Part shown: positions 12,077-18,145 of the stretch, in pieces | Numbering within the stretch: position 1 is the stretch's first letter | How the letters are laid out: every line of letters begins with the position of its first letter | Source of the DNA: Pleurotus ostreatus/Saccharomyces cerevisiae fusant | Taxonomy: Eukaryota > Opisthokonta | NCBI GenBank assembly: GCA_024196135.1 | Contig: JAMQCK010000623.1 | Span: 1 to 18,145 of the forward strand | Reading direction: 5' to 3' | DNA: 18,145 nt | The notes under the pieces: model-generated | Told to the model about the DNA's origin: nothing | The model's input: only the letters and a program-made list of their open reading frames with translations | Database searches by the model: none | Program-made: the position numbers and the translations under genes

Positions 12077-12846
12077 CCACACCAAAGACTCTGGAATACA
12101 AACCTGGCCAGTGCCGCGTGCACGGCGATTTCACTGACGAACTGATCGAGTCATTTTCGGGCGATCACTTCTGGCAGGGCTGCACGCGCTGTCAGTTTGA
12201 CGCCCTGCATTCTGCCGACGAAGCAGTCCGCAAGCCGGCGCACGCTATCCGGCGTGCCTGGGAGATGAACGTCAGTCTGATGGCGTCTGATATCCCGCTG
12301 CGCTTCCGCGGTGCCACCCTGGACACCTACCGCGCCGAAACCGAAGGGCAGGCCGTGGCGCTGACTGAGTGCCGCGACTACGTGCATGGGTTCGAGCGAA
12401 ACTGGGAACTGGGCCGCTCGATGATGCTGTTGGGCGACGTAGGCACCGGAAAGACTCACTTGGGCTGCGCCATTGCTCAGGAGGTGATTCGCAGCTACGG
12501 AGCCTCAGCGCGCTACACGATGGCCATCGAGATCATCCGCGACATCAAGATGACCTTCGACAAGAAGTCCGAGCAGACCGAGCGCGACGTGTACGCCTCC
12601 CTGTTGAAGCCAGACCTGCTGGTGATCGATGAGGTTGGTGTCCAGCACGGCAGCGACTTCGAGCGGCAGGTGCTGTTCGAGGTGGTCGACTCACGGTACC
12701 GGCAGCTGATGCCGACCATCGTGATCTCCAACCTGGGCCTAGCCGGCCTGCGCAAGTGCCTGGGAGACCGTGCTGTCGACCGACTGACTGATGCTGGCGG
12801 GCCTGCAGTTCTGTTCACCTGGTCGTCTGCGCGGGGTGAAGCATGA
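12073..12846 (+). CDS. DnaC-like AAA+ helicase loader
   Basis: This 257-residue protein would load the replicative helicase at the phage origin. Walker A GDVGTGKT is at 121-128 and Walker B LLVIDE at 182-187, with sensor-type TIVISNLG and a final DRAVDRL near the arginine-finger region. The N-terminal domain carries Cys14, His17, Cys37 and Cys40, a possible zinc site like that in DnaC-type loaders. IstB proteins share the ATPase fold, but no transposase is present and the gene lies between initiator and helicase, so a loader is the better reading. ATGA overlaps join it to both neighbours. Confidence 0.93.
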   Translation: MTTPKTLEYKPGQCRVHGDFTDELIESFSGDHFWQGCTRCQFDALHSADEAVRKPAHAIRRAWEMNVSLMASDIPLRFRGATLDTYRAETEGQAVALTECRDYVHGFERNWELGRSMMLLGDVGTGKTHLGCAIAQEVIRSYGASARYTMAIEIIRDIKMTFDKKSEQTERDVYASLLKPDLLVIDEVGVQHGSDFERQVLFEVVDSRYRQLMPTIVISNLGLAGLRKCLGDRAVDRLTDAGGPAVLFTWSSARGEA

Positions 12847-14255
12847 GTCGCGAACTGGTGATGGGTTACCCCGAGGCCGAGCAGGGCGTCCTGGGCGCCA
12901 TCATGATCGCCTCGCTGGATGGCAACCACGCCCTGGCGGACGACATCGTTGGCCAGATGGCCAGTGGCGACTTCCTGTACGACGACCATGCGGCGCTGTT
13001 CGACGTGATCCGGGACTGCCGTGAGCGCGGCATACCGGTGGATGCGGTAACGGTGGGTGACGTGCAGCGTGTTCTCCCGAGCGGCAAGAGCACGCTGGCC
13101 TATGCGGCAGAGCTGAGTCGCGACGTGCCCTCGGTGGCCAACGTCATGACCTATGCAAAGCAGGTCAAGCAGTGGGCGGTGATCCGTCAGGTGATCGGCA
13201 TTGGCCATTCGGCAGAGGCGTCGGTGGCAAGCGGCTTGGTGCCAGACGAGATCATCGCGCAAGCCCAGCAGTCCATGGCCGACCTGCGCGATCTACAGAG
13301 TTCTGGCAAGGCCGGGTACAAGCGAATGGCCGAGGTGCTGCCCAAGGTATTCGACGGTATGCAGGAAGTGCTGGATGACCGCGCTCCACCGAAGCTCTCG
13401 ACCGGCCTGGTCGACCTGGACAAGCTGATCGGCTTCCTTCGCCCCAAGAGCATGGTGGTGATCGCCGGTCGCCCTGGCAGCGGCAAGACCATGCTGGGCC
13501 TTCAGATCGTCAACCACATCGCAATCCGTGGTGCTGGTGTGGGCCTGATCTTCAGCTTGGAGATGGACGAGAAGGAGTTGACCGTCCGCACCATCGCCTC
13601 TCAGGGCGGTATTGACCTGCGCCGGATGGAGGAGGTCAAGAGCCTGGATGAGGACGAATGGCAGCGCATTGGGACGGCCGGCAGCAAGATCGAGTCTGCT
13701 CAGCTGTACCTGAACGACACGCCCGGCTTGACCATGAGCGCTATCCGGTCAGATGCCAGGCGGCTTCAACGCGAACAGGGCCTCGACATCCTGATGATCG
13801 ACTACCTGGGCCTGGTGGGCACCGAAGGCAAGAACCAGAGCCGTACCGACGCTGTGGCCAAGATATCCATTGCCCTAAAGAACTTGGCCAAGGAACTGAG
13901 CGTTCCGGTGCTGGTGCTGGCGCAGCTCAACCGAAACCCGGCGAGCCGCCCCGGCAAGAAGCCACAAGCCAGCGACCTGCGCGACTCCGGCCAGATCGAA
14001 CAGGACGCCGACGCAGTGATCCTGGTCCACCACGACCCAGAGTCGGAAGCGGGTGAGCAGGGCGTCACCGAGCTGATCCTCGACAAGGGGCGCCAGGCCC
14101 CGCAGGGCTCGTGCCTAGTCCAGCGCCAAGGGCAGTACGCCCGCTTCGTCAACTTCGCCGGCAACCGCCTCCCGCCTGACGACGAGGTCGAGATGGCCCG
14201 CGTCCTGAATTTCTCCAAACACCGTAAGGGGAGCAAGCACCATGAAACTTTCTGA
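12843..14255 (+). CDS. dnaB: DnaB-like replicative helicase
   Basis: This 470-residue hexameric 5'-3' helicase opens the fork and would be delivered by the DnaC-like protein upstream. The N-terminal domain (about 5-115) starts with the family's EAEQGVLGAIM motif. The RecA-type C-terminal domain has Walker A GRPGSGKT (209-216), catalytic Glu240 in FSLEMDE, Walker B ILMID (316-320), Gln361 in AQLNR and the arginine-finger region SDLRDSGQIEQDAD (377-390). Length and motifs are complete, so the phage probably does not depend on host DnaB. It overlaps the next gene by 14 bp. Confidence 0.96.
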   Translation: MSRELVMGYPEAEQGVLGAIMIASLDGNHALADDIVGQMASGDFLYDDHAALFDVIRDCRERGIPVDAVTVGDVQRVLPSGKSTLAYAAELSRDVPSVANVMTYAKQVKQWAVIRQVIGIGHSAEASVASGLVPDEIIAQAQQSMADLRDLQSSGKAGYKRMAEVLPKVFDGMQEVLDDRAPPKLSTGLVDLDKLIGFLRPKSMVVIAGRPGSGKTMLGLQIVNHIAIRGAGVGLIFSLEMDEKELTVRTIASQGGIDLRRMEEVKSLDEDEWQRIGTAGSKIESAQLYLNDTPGLTMSAIRSDARRLQREQGLDILMIDYLGLVGTEGKNQSRTDAVAKISIALKNLAKELSVPVLVLAQLNRNPASRPGKKPQASDLRDSGQIEQDADAVILVHHDPESEAGEQGVTELILDKGRQAPQGSCLVQRQGQYARFVNFAGNRLPPDDEVEMARVLNFSKHRKGSKHHETF

Positions 14256-14748
14256 TCTGTGGCCACGCGCTGGCGCTGGCAAACCTGCAACCCCGGTCGT
14301 TTCGGTGACGGTGACCAAGCGTGCTGGTGCCGGGCAGCCTGTTGCCACTGGCAATACCCCGAAACCCGAAGGCGTGCATCAGCGTTTGGTCGGCCCACGC
14401 GAGCTGCCAGAGACGCTTGAGGCCTGTGAGGCCCTGCATGAGCAGCTGGTGGCTGACGCTATCCGCCTGGAGCTGTCGCTGGCGCAGGCCGTCGAGCGCG
14501 CCATCCAGGGCACGCCATACGACCGAGCCTGGTACAACCGGGCGAAGGCCGCGCTCAAGCACTTGAACCATGACCGCACCCGGCTGCTGTACCGGTGCGG
14601 CCAACTGCGCAAGGAGGCCAAGGCGCACGCCCAGCAGCACATGGATCGGGTCATCCTCGACGTAATCAAGGAGTCGATGCCCGCCGACCAGTTCCTGGGC
14701 TTTGTTCGAATCGCAGAGGCTCGCATGGCCTCGGGGGTGACCCAATGA
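14242..14748 (+). CDS. Hypothetical phage protein
   Basis: This 168-residue protein starts inside the helicase 3' end with AGGGGAG (14227-14233) upstream. About 50 N-terminal residues are Pro/Ala/Thr-rich and probably disordered after a short MKLSDLWPR motif. The remainder is helical and basic (EACEALHEQLVADAIRLELS; KAALKHLNHDRTRLLYRCGQ). A replication accessory role is possible from position. I know of no family match. Confidence 0.78.
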   Translation: MKLSDLWPRAGAGKPATPVVSVTVTKRAGAGQPVATGNTPKPEGVHQRLVGPRELPETLEACEALHEQLVADAIRLELSLAQAVERAIQGTPYDRAWYNRAKAALKHLNHDRTRLLYRCGQLRKEAKAHAQQHMDRVILDVIKESMPADQFLGFVRIAEARMASGVTQ

Positions 14749-15044
14749 GCAACGTAACTGCGGCATTGCCGCGCAAGAGCTTGCAAGAGCATGAGCGCAA
14801 GTTCCTGAAGATCGCAGGCGAGCATCTGGCCGAGGAGAAGGTTGGAGGTGCCGCTGCAATGGCGTGCTTGCTCGATATGGTCGCCAGCTGGCACGCCACC
14901 CGGGTCAATATTGAGTTCGGGGATTACTGCAAGCGCTGGGTGTCGGAAGGTAACGCCAAAAGCAAGCCGGCGGATCGTCTGCTTCGTAATCTGCTGGGTC
15001 TGGACGACAACCCACCACCTCGCCGCATCCGGAGGGCTGCATGA
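14745..15044 (+). CDS. Hypothetical phage protein
   Basis: This 99-residue protein starts at ATG 14745, overlapping the previous stop (ATGA). The same frame is open upstream, but that part lies antiparallel to no RBS and within the previous gene. The product is helical and basic (SLQEHERKFLKIAGEHLAEE, FGDYCKRWVSEGNAKSKPAD) and ends PPPRRIRRAA. It lies in the nin-like interval between helicase and late regulator. Function unknown. Confidence 0.75.
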   Translation: MSNVTAALPRKSLQEHERKFLKIAGEHLAEEKVGGAAAMACLLDMVASWHATRVNIEFGDYCKRWVSEGNAKSKPADRLLRNLLGLDDNPPPRRIRRAA

Positions 15045-15589
15045 CGGTTTATCGTGACGCTGAACACGGCGTAGTCAGGGCCATGACCCTAGACGCCATA
15101 TCGCTGCACAAGGGCCAGGCCTGGCAGGGCAAGTATCAGCCTCCAGGCTCGCAGCCAGGAAAGGGAGAAAACCCGTGCCCGCTGGATCGATTTGACCAAC
15201 TAACCCAGGACGCGATGACCCGCTCGCTGCTGCACAGGGTACTTTCGCCGCTGCATTGGAACATGCTCGAGGCCTTTTACAAGGTCGACAGCAGCAAGTC
15301 GTTGCAGCAGGAAAGGGCGCTCGCCATCCAGTATGTGGCCAGGGCTGCACCGGGCAAGGCACATTGGCTGTTCCGGCAAAAGTGCGTCACAGCCTGGGCT
15401 GTCACCAACTTACCCGACGGATTCATGCTGCTGCACACCTGGGACAATCTCGACTCGCCCACGCCGGAGAAAACGCTTTACCGGTGGAGGTCAGATATTC
15501 GGCGATGGCTCAAGCAGGAGTTAGACAAAGCGTTCGTTTCGGCGGCAGTCATCCTTGACGAGGCGGGCCTTATTGCAGAAGCAGCTTGA
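15041..15589 (+). CDS. Candidate late-gene regulator (Q-like by position)
   Basis: This 182-residue protein is the last gene of the early operon, ATGA-linked, and is followed by a string of terminators before the lysis genes, the place of Q in lambdoid phages. Residues ~45-115 are helical (DQLTQDAMTRSLLHRVLSPL), with AWAVTNLPDGF in the middle. The end (TLYRWRSDIRRWLKQELDKA) is strongly basic and could bind nucleic acid. There is no Cys-rich zinc motif as in some Q proteins. Assignment is by gene order only; another early function is possible. Confidence 0.5.
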   Translation: MTVYRDAEHGVVRAMTLDAISLHKGQAWQGKYQPPGSQPGKGENPCPLDRFDQLTQDAMTRSLLHRVLSPLHWNMLEAFYKVDSSKSLQQERALAIQYVARAAPGKAHWLFRQKCVTAWAVTNLPDGFMLLHTWDNLDSPTPEKTLYRWRSDIRRWLKQELDKAFVSAAVILDEAGLIAEAA

Positions 15590-15658
15590 CGCGGTGAGAA
15601 AATGAGAATCTAATTCACCACATTGCGGTTTTGCGTCTTGAGAATGCGAACCCTAAGA

Positions 15659-15686
15659 AGCCCTGGCCATCACAGCCGGGGCTTTT
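15659..15686 (+). terminator. Intrinsic terminator after the early operon
   Basis: A 9-bp stem with one G-U pair (15659-15667 with 15675-15683) and a 7-nt loop is followed by TTTT. It is the first of four plus-strand terminators before the holin. Confidence 0.8.
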
Positions 15687-15991
15687 GCGTTATAGCCCCT
15701 TGAGTCTGACAGGCAGCGTAAAAATCCATCCATGCCGGATAAACACCTGTTTTATGGTGCGCCCGCCCGGGTCGGGTTGACTCGATTGTTACAGGTTTGA
15801 ATAAGAAGATTTCTAGTCTTTTGCATTTATCAAAAATCCCATAGGCCTAAACTAGGCACAGCTTCCTAAAAAGCTGCGACGCACTAGAAATACAGGGTCT
15901 AAGCAAACCACCCTACCGTGCCTCGTAAAGCCTTCGGCCTATTTATCTCCGACTGAAGACGTTAATCGTTTGCATCGTTGGAACATGGAAA
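15687..15991 (+). other. Non-coding leader of the DUF2790 gene
   Basis: I find no convincing ORF here. It is clearly more AT-rich than its surroundings from about 15780 to 15860. TTGACT (15777-15782) is the best -35 candidate but lacks a good -10; TAAACT (15848-15853) is a weak -10. A CAGCTT/AAGCTG hairpin (about 15859-15876) lies in the presumed leader. It probably holds the promoter of the downstream gene. Confidence 0.4.
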
Positions 15992-16240
15992 ATGAAACTG
16001 TTCAAAGCATTGATTGCTGCTTCGTTTGTAATGATGGGTAGCCAGGTGGCGCTTGCAGATGAGCCTGTTGTTGAGCATTACACCTATAGCTCGCATCCAG
16101 ACATCGCCAAGGTAGTTCGCCAAGATCCGATTCCAGATGTGTGCGGTGTGGTTCCTGTCCAGATGACCTACATCGACCATCAGGGGCAGCAACACACCAT
16201 GGAGTACAGTGTTATGGGTAACGGTTGCCACGATAACTAG
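15992..16240 (+). CDS. Secreted DUF2790-like protein (moron)
   Basis: This 82-residue protein has a clear signal peptide (MKLFKALIAASFVMMGSQVALA, cut before DEP; here noted in part as 1-22). The mature part carries the DUF2790 pattern of Pseudomonas periplasmic proteins: a Tyr-rich start, HPDIAKVV, PDVCGVVPVQMTYID, and a closing EYSVMGNGC. The two cysteines could form a disulfide. DUF2790 proteins are small, often metal- or stress-responsive host proteins of unclear function. Terminators on both sides and an AT-rich leader make it a self-contained moron that may be expressed in the lysogen. The RBS is weak (GGAA). Confidence 0.82.
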   Translation: MKLFKALIAASFVMMGSQVALADEPVVEHYTYSSHPDIAKVVRQDPIPDVCGVVPVQMTYIDHQGQQHTMEYSVMGNGCHDN

Positions 16241-16334
16241 ATTTTAATTCCAGCCAAAGACAGGCGATCAGGGCCCTTAATCCAGCAAACCCGAAAGTTA
16301 ACTCCAGAGTGTTTTCCATCCTAAACTCATTCTA

Positions 16335-16360
16335 AGCCTCGGCATTCGCCGGGGCTTTTT
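16335..16360 (+). terminator. Terminator after the DUF2790 gene
   Basis: The stem AGCCTCGGC/GCCGGGGCT with an ATTC loop (16335-16356) is followed by five T residues. The flanks AAGCCTCG and GGGGCTTTTTCGT recur in the next terminator. The stretch 16241-16334 has no gene I can support. Confidence 0.85.
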
Positions 16361-16520
16361 CGTTTATGCGGATGACGCGCCCAGGCAGCTGGGCTAAGTC
16401 GGTAGTGGCGTTCAGTCAAACCCGTGCGGTCACTGATGGACAACGCGATGAGAGCCTGGGGTACGTGACCCAGCGATCCAGACCAGCAAGCCGGGATGCA
16501 CGGCCCTCCGCACCCATTCC
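16361..16520 (+). other. Non-coding inter-terminator segment
   Basis: It contains a 6-bp hairpin with tetraloop (GCCCAG, GCAG, CTGGGC; 16379-16394) and a CTGGG/CCCAG hairpin near 16456-16474. One open frame crosses it but also crosses the next terminator and is not credible. Nothing tRNA-like was found. Confidence 0.4.
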
Positions 16521-16546
16521 AAGCCTCGCACCAGCTGGGGCTTTTT
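16521..16546 (+). terminator. Third tandem terminator
   Basis: AAGCCTC (16521-16527) pairs with GGGGCTT (16537-16543) over a 9-nt loop, followed by T residues to 16546. It shares both flanks with the terminator at 16335-16360, suggesting duplication. Confidence 0.7.
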
Positions 16547-16562
16547 CGTATCTGGAGGATGC

Positions 16563-16871
16563 ATGGAAAAGCTAAAGCTCGACGTTGAGGTTGAGGGCGC
16601 CGCTGACTTCCTGCGCCCTCTGGCTGAAACGCTCAGGTCACTTGAACATTTTCCCGAGCTGCCGCTGCAGGCCTTTCGTGACCTTGTCGCCCACAGCCTT
16701 CATGAGCTTCCCGTAAGTCTCGACAGCACCGCATTTGCCGCAGGTGACCTTCGAGTTGTCGTTCGGCCTAGCCGGAACCTCGAACTTGTCACTGCCGCAC
16801 TTGGCGCACTTGAGGGTTACCTTCATCGTTTTTCGCTCCGTGGAACGTCTTGTGTGGAAGCTCGACGATAG
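16563..16871 (+). CDS. Doubtful ORF, antisense to the zinc-ribbon gene
   Basis: ATG 16563 has a strong RBS (GGAGG, 16554-16558) and a gene-like N-terminus (MEKLKLDVEVEGAADFLRPL). From about residue 26 it runs fully antisense to a well-supported minus-strand gene, and its sequence there looks like a shadow. It may be a short gene whose 3' end was replaced when the zinc-ribbon gene entered. Only one of the two is likely to be intact. Confidence 0.3.
   Translation: MEKLKLDVEVEGAADFLRPLAETLRSLEHFPELPLQAFRDLVAHSLHELPVSLDSTAFAAGDLRVVVRPSRNLELVTAALGALEGYLHRFSLRGTSCVEARR
16638..16826 (-). CDS. Small zinc-ribbon protein
   Basis: This 62-residue protein has a two-knuckle zinc ribbon, CAKCG (8-12) and CGKCG (30-34), followed by a basic helix (YGKLMKAVGDKVTKGLQRQL). 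Small zinc ribbons like this are common in phages and in YnfU-type cryptic-prophage proteins; most have no assigned role. ATG 16826 was chosen because GGAG (16836-16839) lies 9 nt upstream and the ribbon starts there; the longer frame adds unlikely Ser/Arg residues. It is the only minus-strand gene right of cI, so it is probably expressed separately, possibly in the lysogen. Confidence 0.75.
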   Translation of the reverse strand: MKVTLKCAKCGSDKFEVPARPNDNSKVTCGKCGAVETYGKLMKAVGDKVTKGLQRQLGKMFK

Positions 16872-16896
16872 CACGGGGCCACCTTTTCACGTATCT

Positions 16897-16930
16897 AAGG
16901 GCTCGCCATAACGGCGGGCCTTTTCTTTTT
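16897..16930 (+). terminator. Terminator upstream of the holin
   Basis: An 11-bp stem with two G-U pairs (16897-16907 with 16913-16923) and a 5-nt loop ends in a T-rich tract (16921-16930). It lies just 27 nt before the holin start, so late transcription must begin after it or read through it. Confidence 0.8.
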
Positions 16931-16956
16931 CTGCTTCCCGCAAGGGAGGAACCCGG

Positions 16957-17289
16957 ATGTCCAACATGCCAGACAAACCAGACACCTGGGCGGTTGCCCT
17001 TGCGTGGTTGAGCCAGCATTCGCCCCTGTTGTATGCGGCCGGGCTCTCCTGCGCCATGGCTGTGCTGCGCATCACTTACGGTGGCGGCACTCGCCGGCAG
17101 ATGCTGGTGGAGGGCGCCATATGCGGCGGCCTGACCCTGACGATCATCAGCGGCCTGGAGTTCTTCGGCCTGCCGCAGAGCATGTCGACGTTTGTGGGTG
17201 GCTGGGTTGGCTTCCTTGGTGTCGAGAAGGTCCGCGCCATTGCTGATCGCGTCACCGACTTCAAGCTGCCGAGCCGCAAGGTCGATTAA
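16957..17289 (+). CDS. Lambda-family holin
   Basis: This 110-residue inner-membrane protein would permeabilise the membrane at the end of infection. It has three predicted TM segments (about 24-40, 50-71, 76-92), a charged N-terminus (MSNMPDKPD) and a basic C-terminal tail (DFKLPSRKVD). Size, topology and the RRQMLVEGAICGGL and GGWVGFLGVEK motifs fit the lambda holin family (Phage_holin_3). GGGAGGA lies 6 nt before ATG. No dual-start Met-X-Met motif of S105/S107 type is evident, although Met4 is a possible second start. It opens the late region. Confidence 0.9.
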   Translation: MSNMPDKPDTWAVALAWLSQHSPLLYAAGLSCAMAVLRITYGGGTRRQMLVEGAICGGLTLTIISGLEFFGLPQSMSTFVGGWVGFLGVEKVRAIADRVTDFKLPSRKVD

Positions 17290-17310
17290 TATCAAAGCAA
17301 ATCGTTGGCG

Positions 17311-17577
17311 GTGGCGACCATCGTTCCAGCACCAAACACCAATCCGAACAGCCCGCACCTCGCGACGGGGACCAAGGTCCTGCTCAGTGATGGAAGTGAG
17401 CTGGAGGGTGTGTTGAGCATTGAGCTCAAGGTTTCGGTGGACAATCCGGTGTGGCATGCGGTGATCACCGTGCTACCTCGAGAGATTCCCGTTGTGACGG
17501 TGGATGCCCAGGTGGATCAGATCGAGGTCACCAGCCTCATGAGCGACTCGCGGCAGTGTCGGCAGGCAGAGCAATGA
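17311..17577 (+). CDS. Hypothetical late phage protein
   Basis: This protein has 88 residues from GTG 17311; TTG at 17305 is possible, and neither has a strong RBS. The N-terminus is Pro/Asn-rich (VPAPNTNPNSPHLATG). Then a beta-rich region follows (KVLLSDGSELEGVLSIELKV, HAVITVLPREIPVVTV), ending QIEVTSLMSD. Such a small beta-domain protein between holin and HNH nuclease has no assigned function that I know. The stop overlaps the next ATG (ATGA). Confidence 0.72.
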   Translation: MATIVPAPNTNPNSPHLATGTKVLLSDGSELEGVLSIELKVSVDNPVWHAVITVLPREIPVVTVDAQVDQIEVTSLMSDSRQCRQAEQ

Positions 17578-17762
17578 GCCTGGCTGTTGAAGAGCGAATG
17601 GATCAGCTCCTCGCTGAGCTGCAGAAGCAGACGAGCCTGCTTGAGCAGATAGCAGCGCAGAACCTGGCACTGATCGAAGCGCTGGCTGACGGTGACGATG
17701 TAGATCCTGACGCCGTGCCATTGGCCTACCTGGATGGCACGCCCGTTCACGGTGGCCGCTGA
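17574..17762 (+). CDS. Small coiled-coil phage protein
   Basis: This 62-residue protein starts at ATG 17574, overlapping the previous stop. Heptad-like Leu spacing (MDQLLAELQKQTSLLEQIAA) indicates a coiled coil, followed by an acidic DGDDVDPDAVP linker. The stop shares one base with the HNH start. It could be a spanin-like or packaging helper, but it has no signal sequence or TM segment. Function unknown. Confidence 0.72.
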   Translation: MSLAVEERMDQLLAELQKQTSLLEQIAAQNLALIEALADGDDVDPDAVPLAYLDGTPVHGGR

Positions 17763-18100
17763 TGGCCAGGCTCACGTCCCTCAAGCCACCGATGCAGGCG
17801 CAGCCATCAAGGCTGGCGACGGTCAACCCGGAGTCATGGCGAACGGCGAAGGATACAGCTGCCCAGCGTGGCTATGGGTACAAGTGGCAAGTGGCGCGGG
17901 CCGAATGGCTCCAGGCCAACCCGCTGTGTGTGTACTGCCAGCGTGAGGGGCGGGTGACCGCAGGTACTGTCGTCGACCACATCGTCCCGCACAGGGGCGA
18001 CATGAAGCTGTTCTGGAACCGAGGCAACTGGCAGACCCTGTGCAGGCATTGTCACGACGTGGTGAAGGCAGCCGAGGAGGCCGCCGGCCAGATCGGTTGA
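17762..18100 (+). CDS. HNH endonuclease
   Basis: This 112-residue protein contains a complete HNH ββα-metal motif: Cys56 and Cys59 (CVYC) with Cys94 and Cys97 (CRHCH) as the structural zinc site, Asp72-His73 (VDHIVPH), Asn89 (NRGNW) and His98. Single HNH proteins next to the terminase genes of HK97-like phages nick or cleave DNA and assist terminase at cos sites. Its position implies that terminase small and large subunits follow just outside the window. The last 45 bases (18101-18145) show no gene. Confidence 0.94.
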   Translation: MARLTSLKPPMQAQPSRLATVNPESWRTAKDTAAQRGYGYKWQVARAEWLQANPLCVYCQREGRVTAGTVVDHIVPHRGDMKLFWNRGNWQTLCRHCHDVVKAAEEAAGQIG

Positions 18101-18145
18101 TGCACGGCGATGGCGTGCCTCAAGCGGTTGAAGCACGTCATTTCC

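Noticed and set aside
12073..12846. IstB transposition helper
   Set aside because: Shares the ATPase fold, but there is no IstA transposase or inverted repeats, and it sits between initiator and helicase genes.
12513..13262. Long minus-strand open frame (249 codons) opposite loader and helicase
   Set aside because: It is antisense to two well-supported genes and has shadow-like His/Arg-rich composition with no motif.
16366..16575. Plus-strand open frame of 69 codons
   Set aside because: It crosses a clear intrinsic terminator, lacks an RBS and has low-complexity Arg/Ser/Pro composition.

Overview
The window is the left and early part of a temperate, lambda-like Siphovirus-type prophage in a Pseudomonas-like host. 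The host guess rests on the GC-rich coding sequence, a tRNA-Val(GAC)-type gene at the left edge, a DUF2790-type secreted protein and prophage genes of Pseudomonas flavour. Direct anchors are a tyrosine integrase beside a tRNA, an S24-type repressor facing a Cro/YdaS-like protein, an O-like initiator with in-gene iterons followed by DnaC and DnaB homologues, a lambda-type holin, and an HNH nuclease at the right edge, where a terminase would be expected next.

Layout. 1-300: host-type tRNA promoter, a tRNA-Val-like gene with an abnormal D arm (probable attL), its terminator, and three 11-bp repeats that may be integrase arm sites. 313-6135: a leftward operon of eleven tightly packed genes, in transcription order LuxR-type HTH protein, two-TM protein, SPFH/band-7 lipoprotein, C-terminally extended CsrA, four phage proteins of unknown role (one of them a 49-residue gene overlapping both neighbours), a two-TM protein, Xis, Int. 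6150-7136: immunity region; CI ends at its own terminator, and the same 16-bp operator (one mismatch) lies in the leftward promoter and just before cro, so one regulator probably controls both arms.

7137-15589: rightward early operon, mostly joined by 4-bp start/stop overlaps: Cro/YdaS, KilA-N protein, four small unknown proteins, ORF6N protein, three unknown proteins, O-like initiator containing six iterons (a candidate origin), DnaC-like loader, DnaB-like helicase, two unknown proteins and a candidate late regulator. 15590-16956: a region with four intrinsic terminators that contains a secreted DUF2790 moron and a zinc-ribbon gene antisense to another small ORF. 16957-18100: holin, two small genes and the HNH endonuclease.

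The most interesting points are the iteron array phased at 22 bp inside the initiator gene, the SPFH lipoprotein/two-TM/CsrA cassette under shared immunity control with a CsrA-type site on the phage csrA leader, a 32-bp near-perfect palindrome inside the KilA-N gene, two matched hairpin-SD-start modules 520 bp apart, the aberrant tRNA D arm, and a CI repressor with Gln-Gly where Ala-Gly is expected. I could not identify a complete, clearly new system; the SPFH/CsrA cassette is the best candidate.
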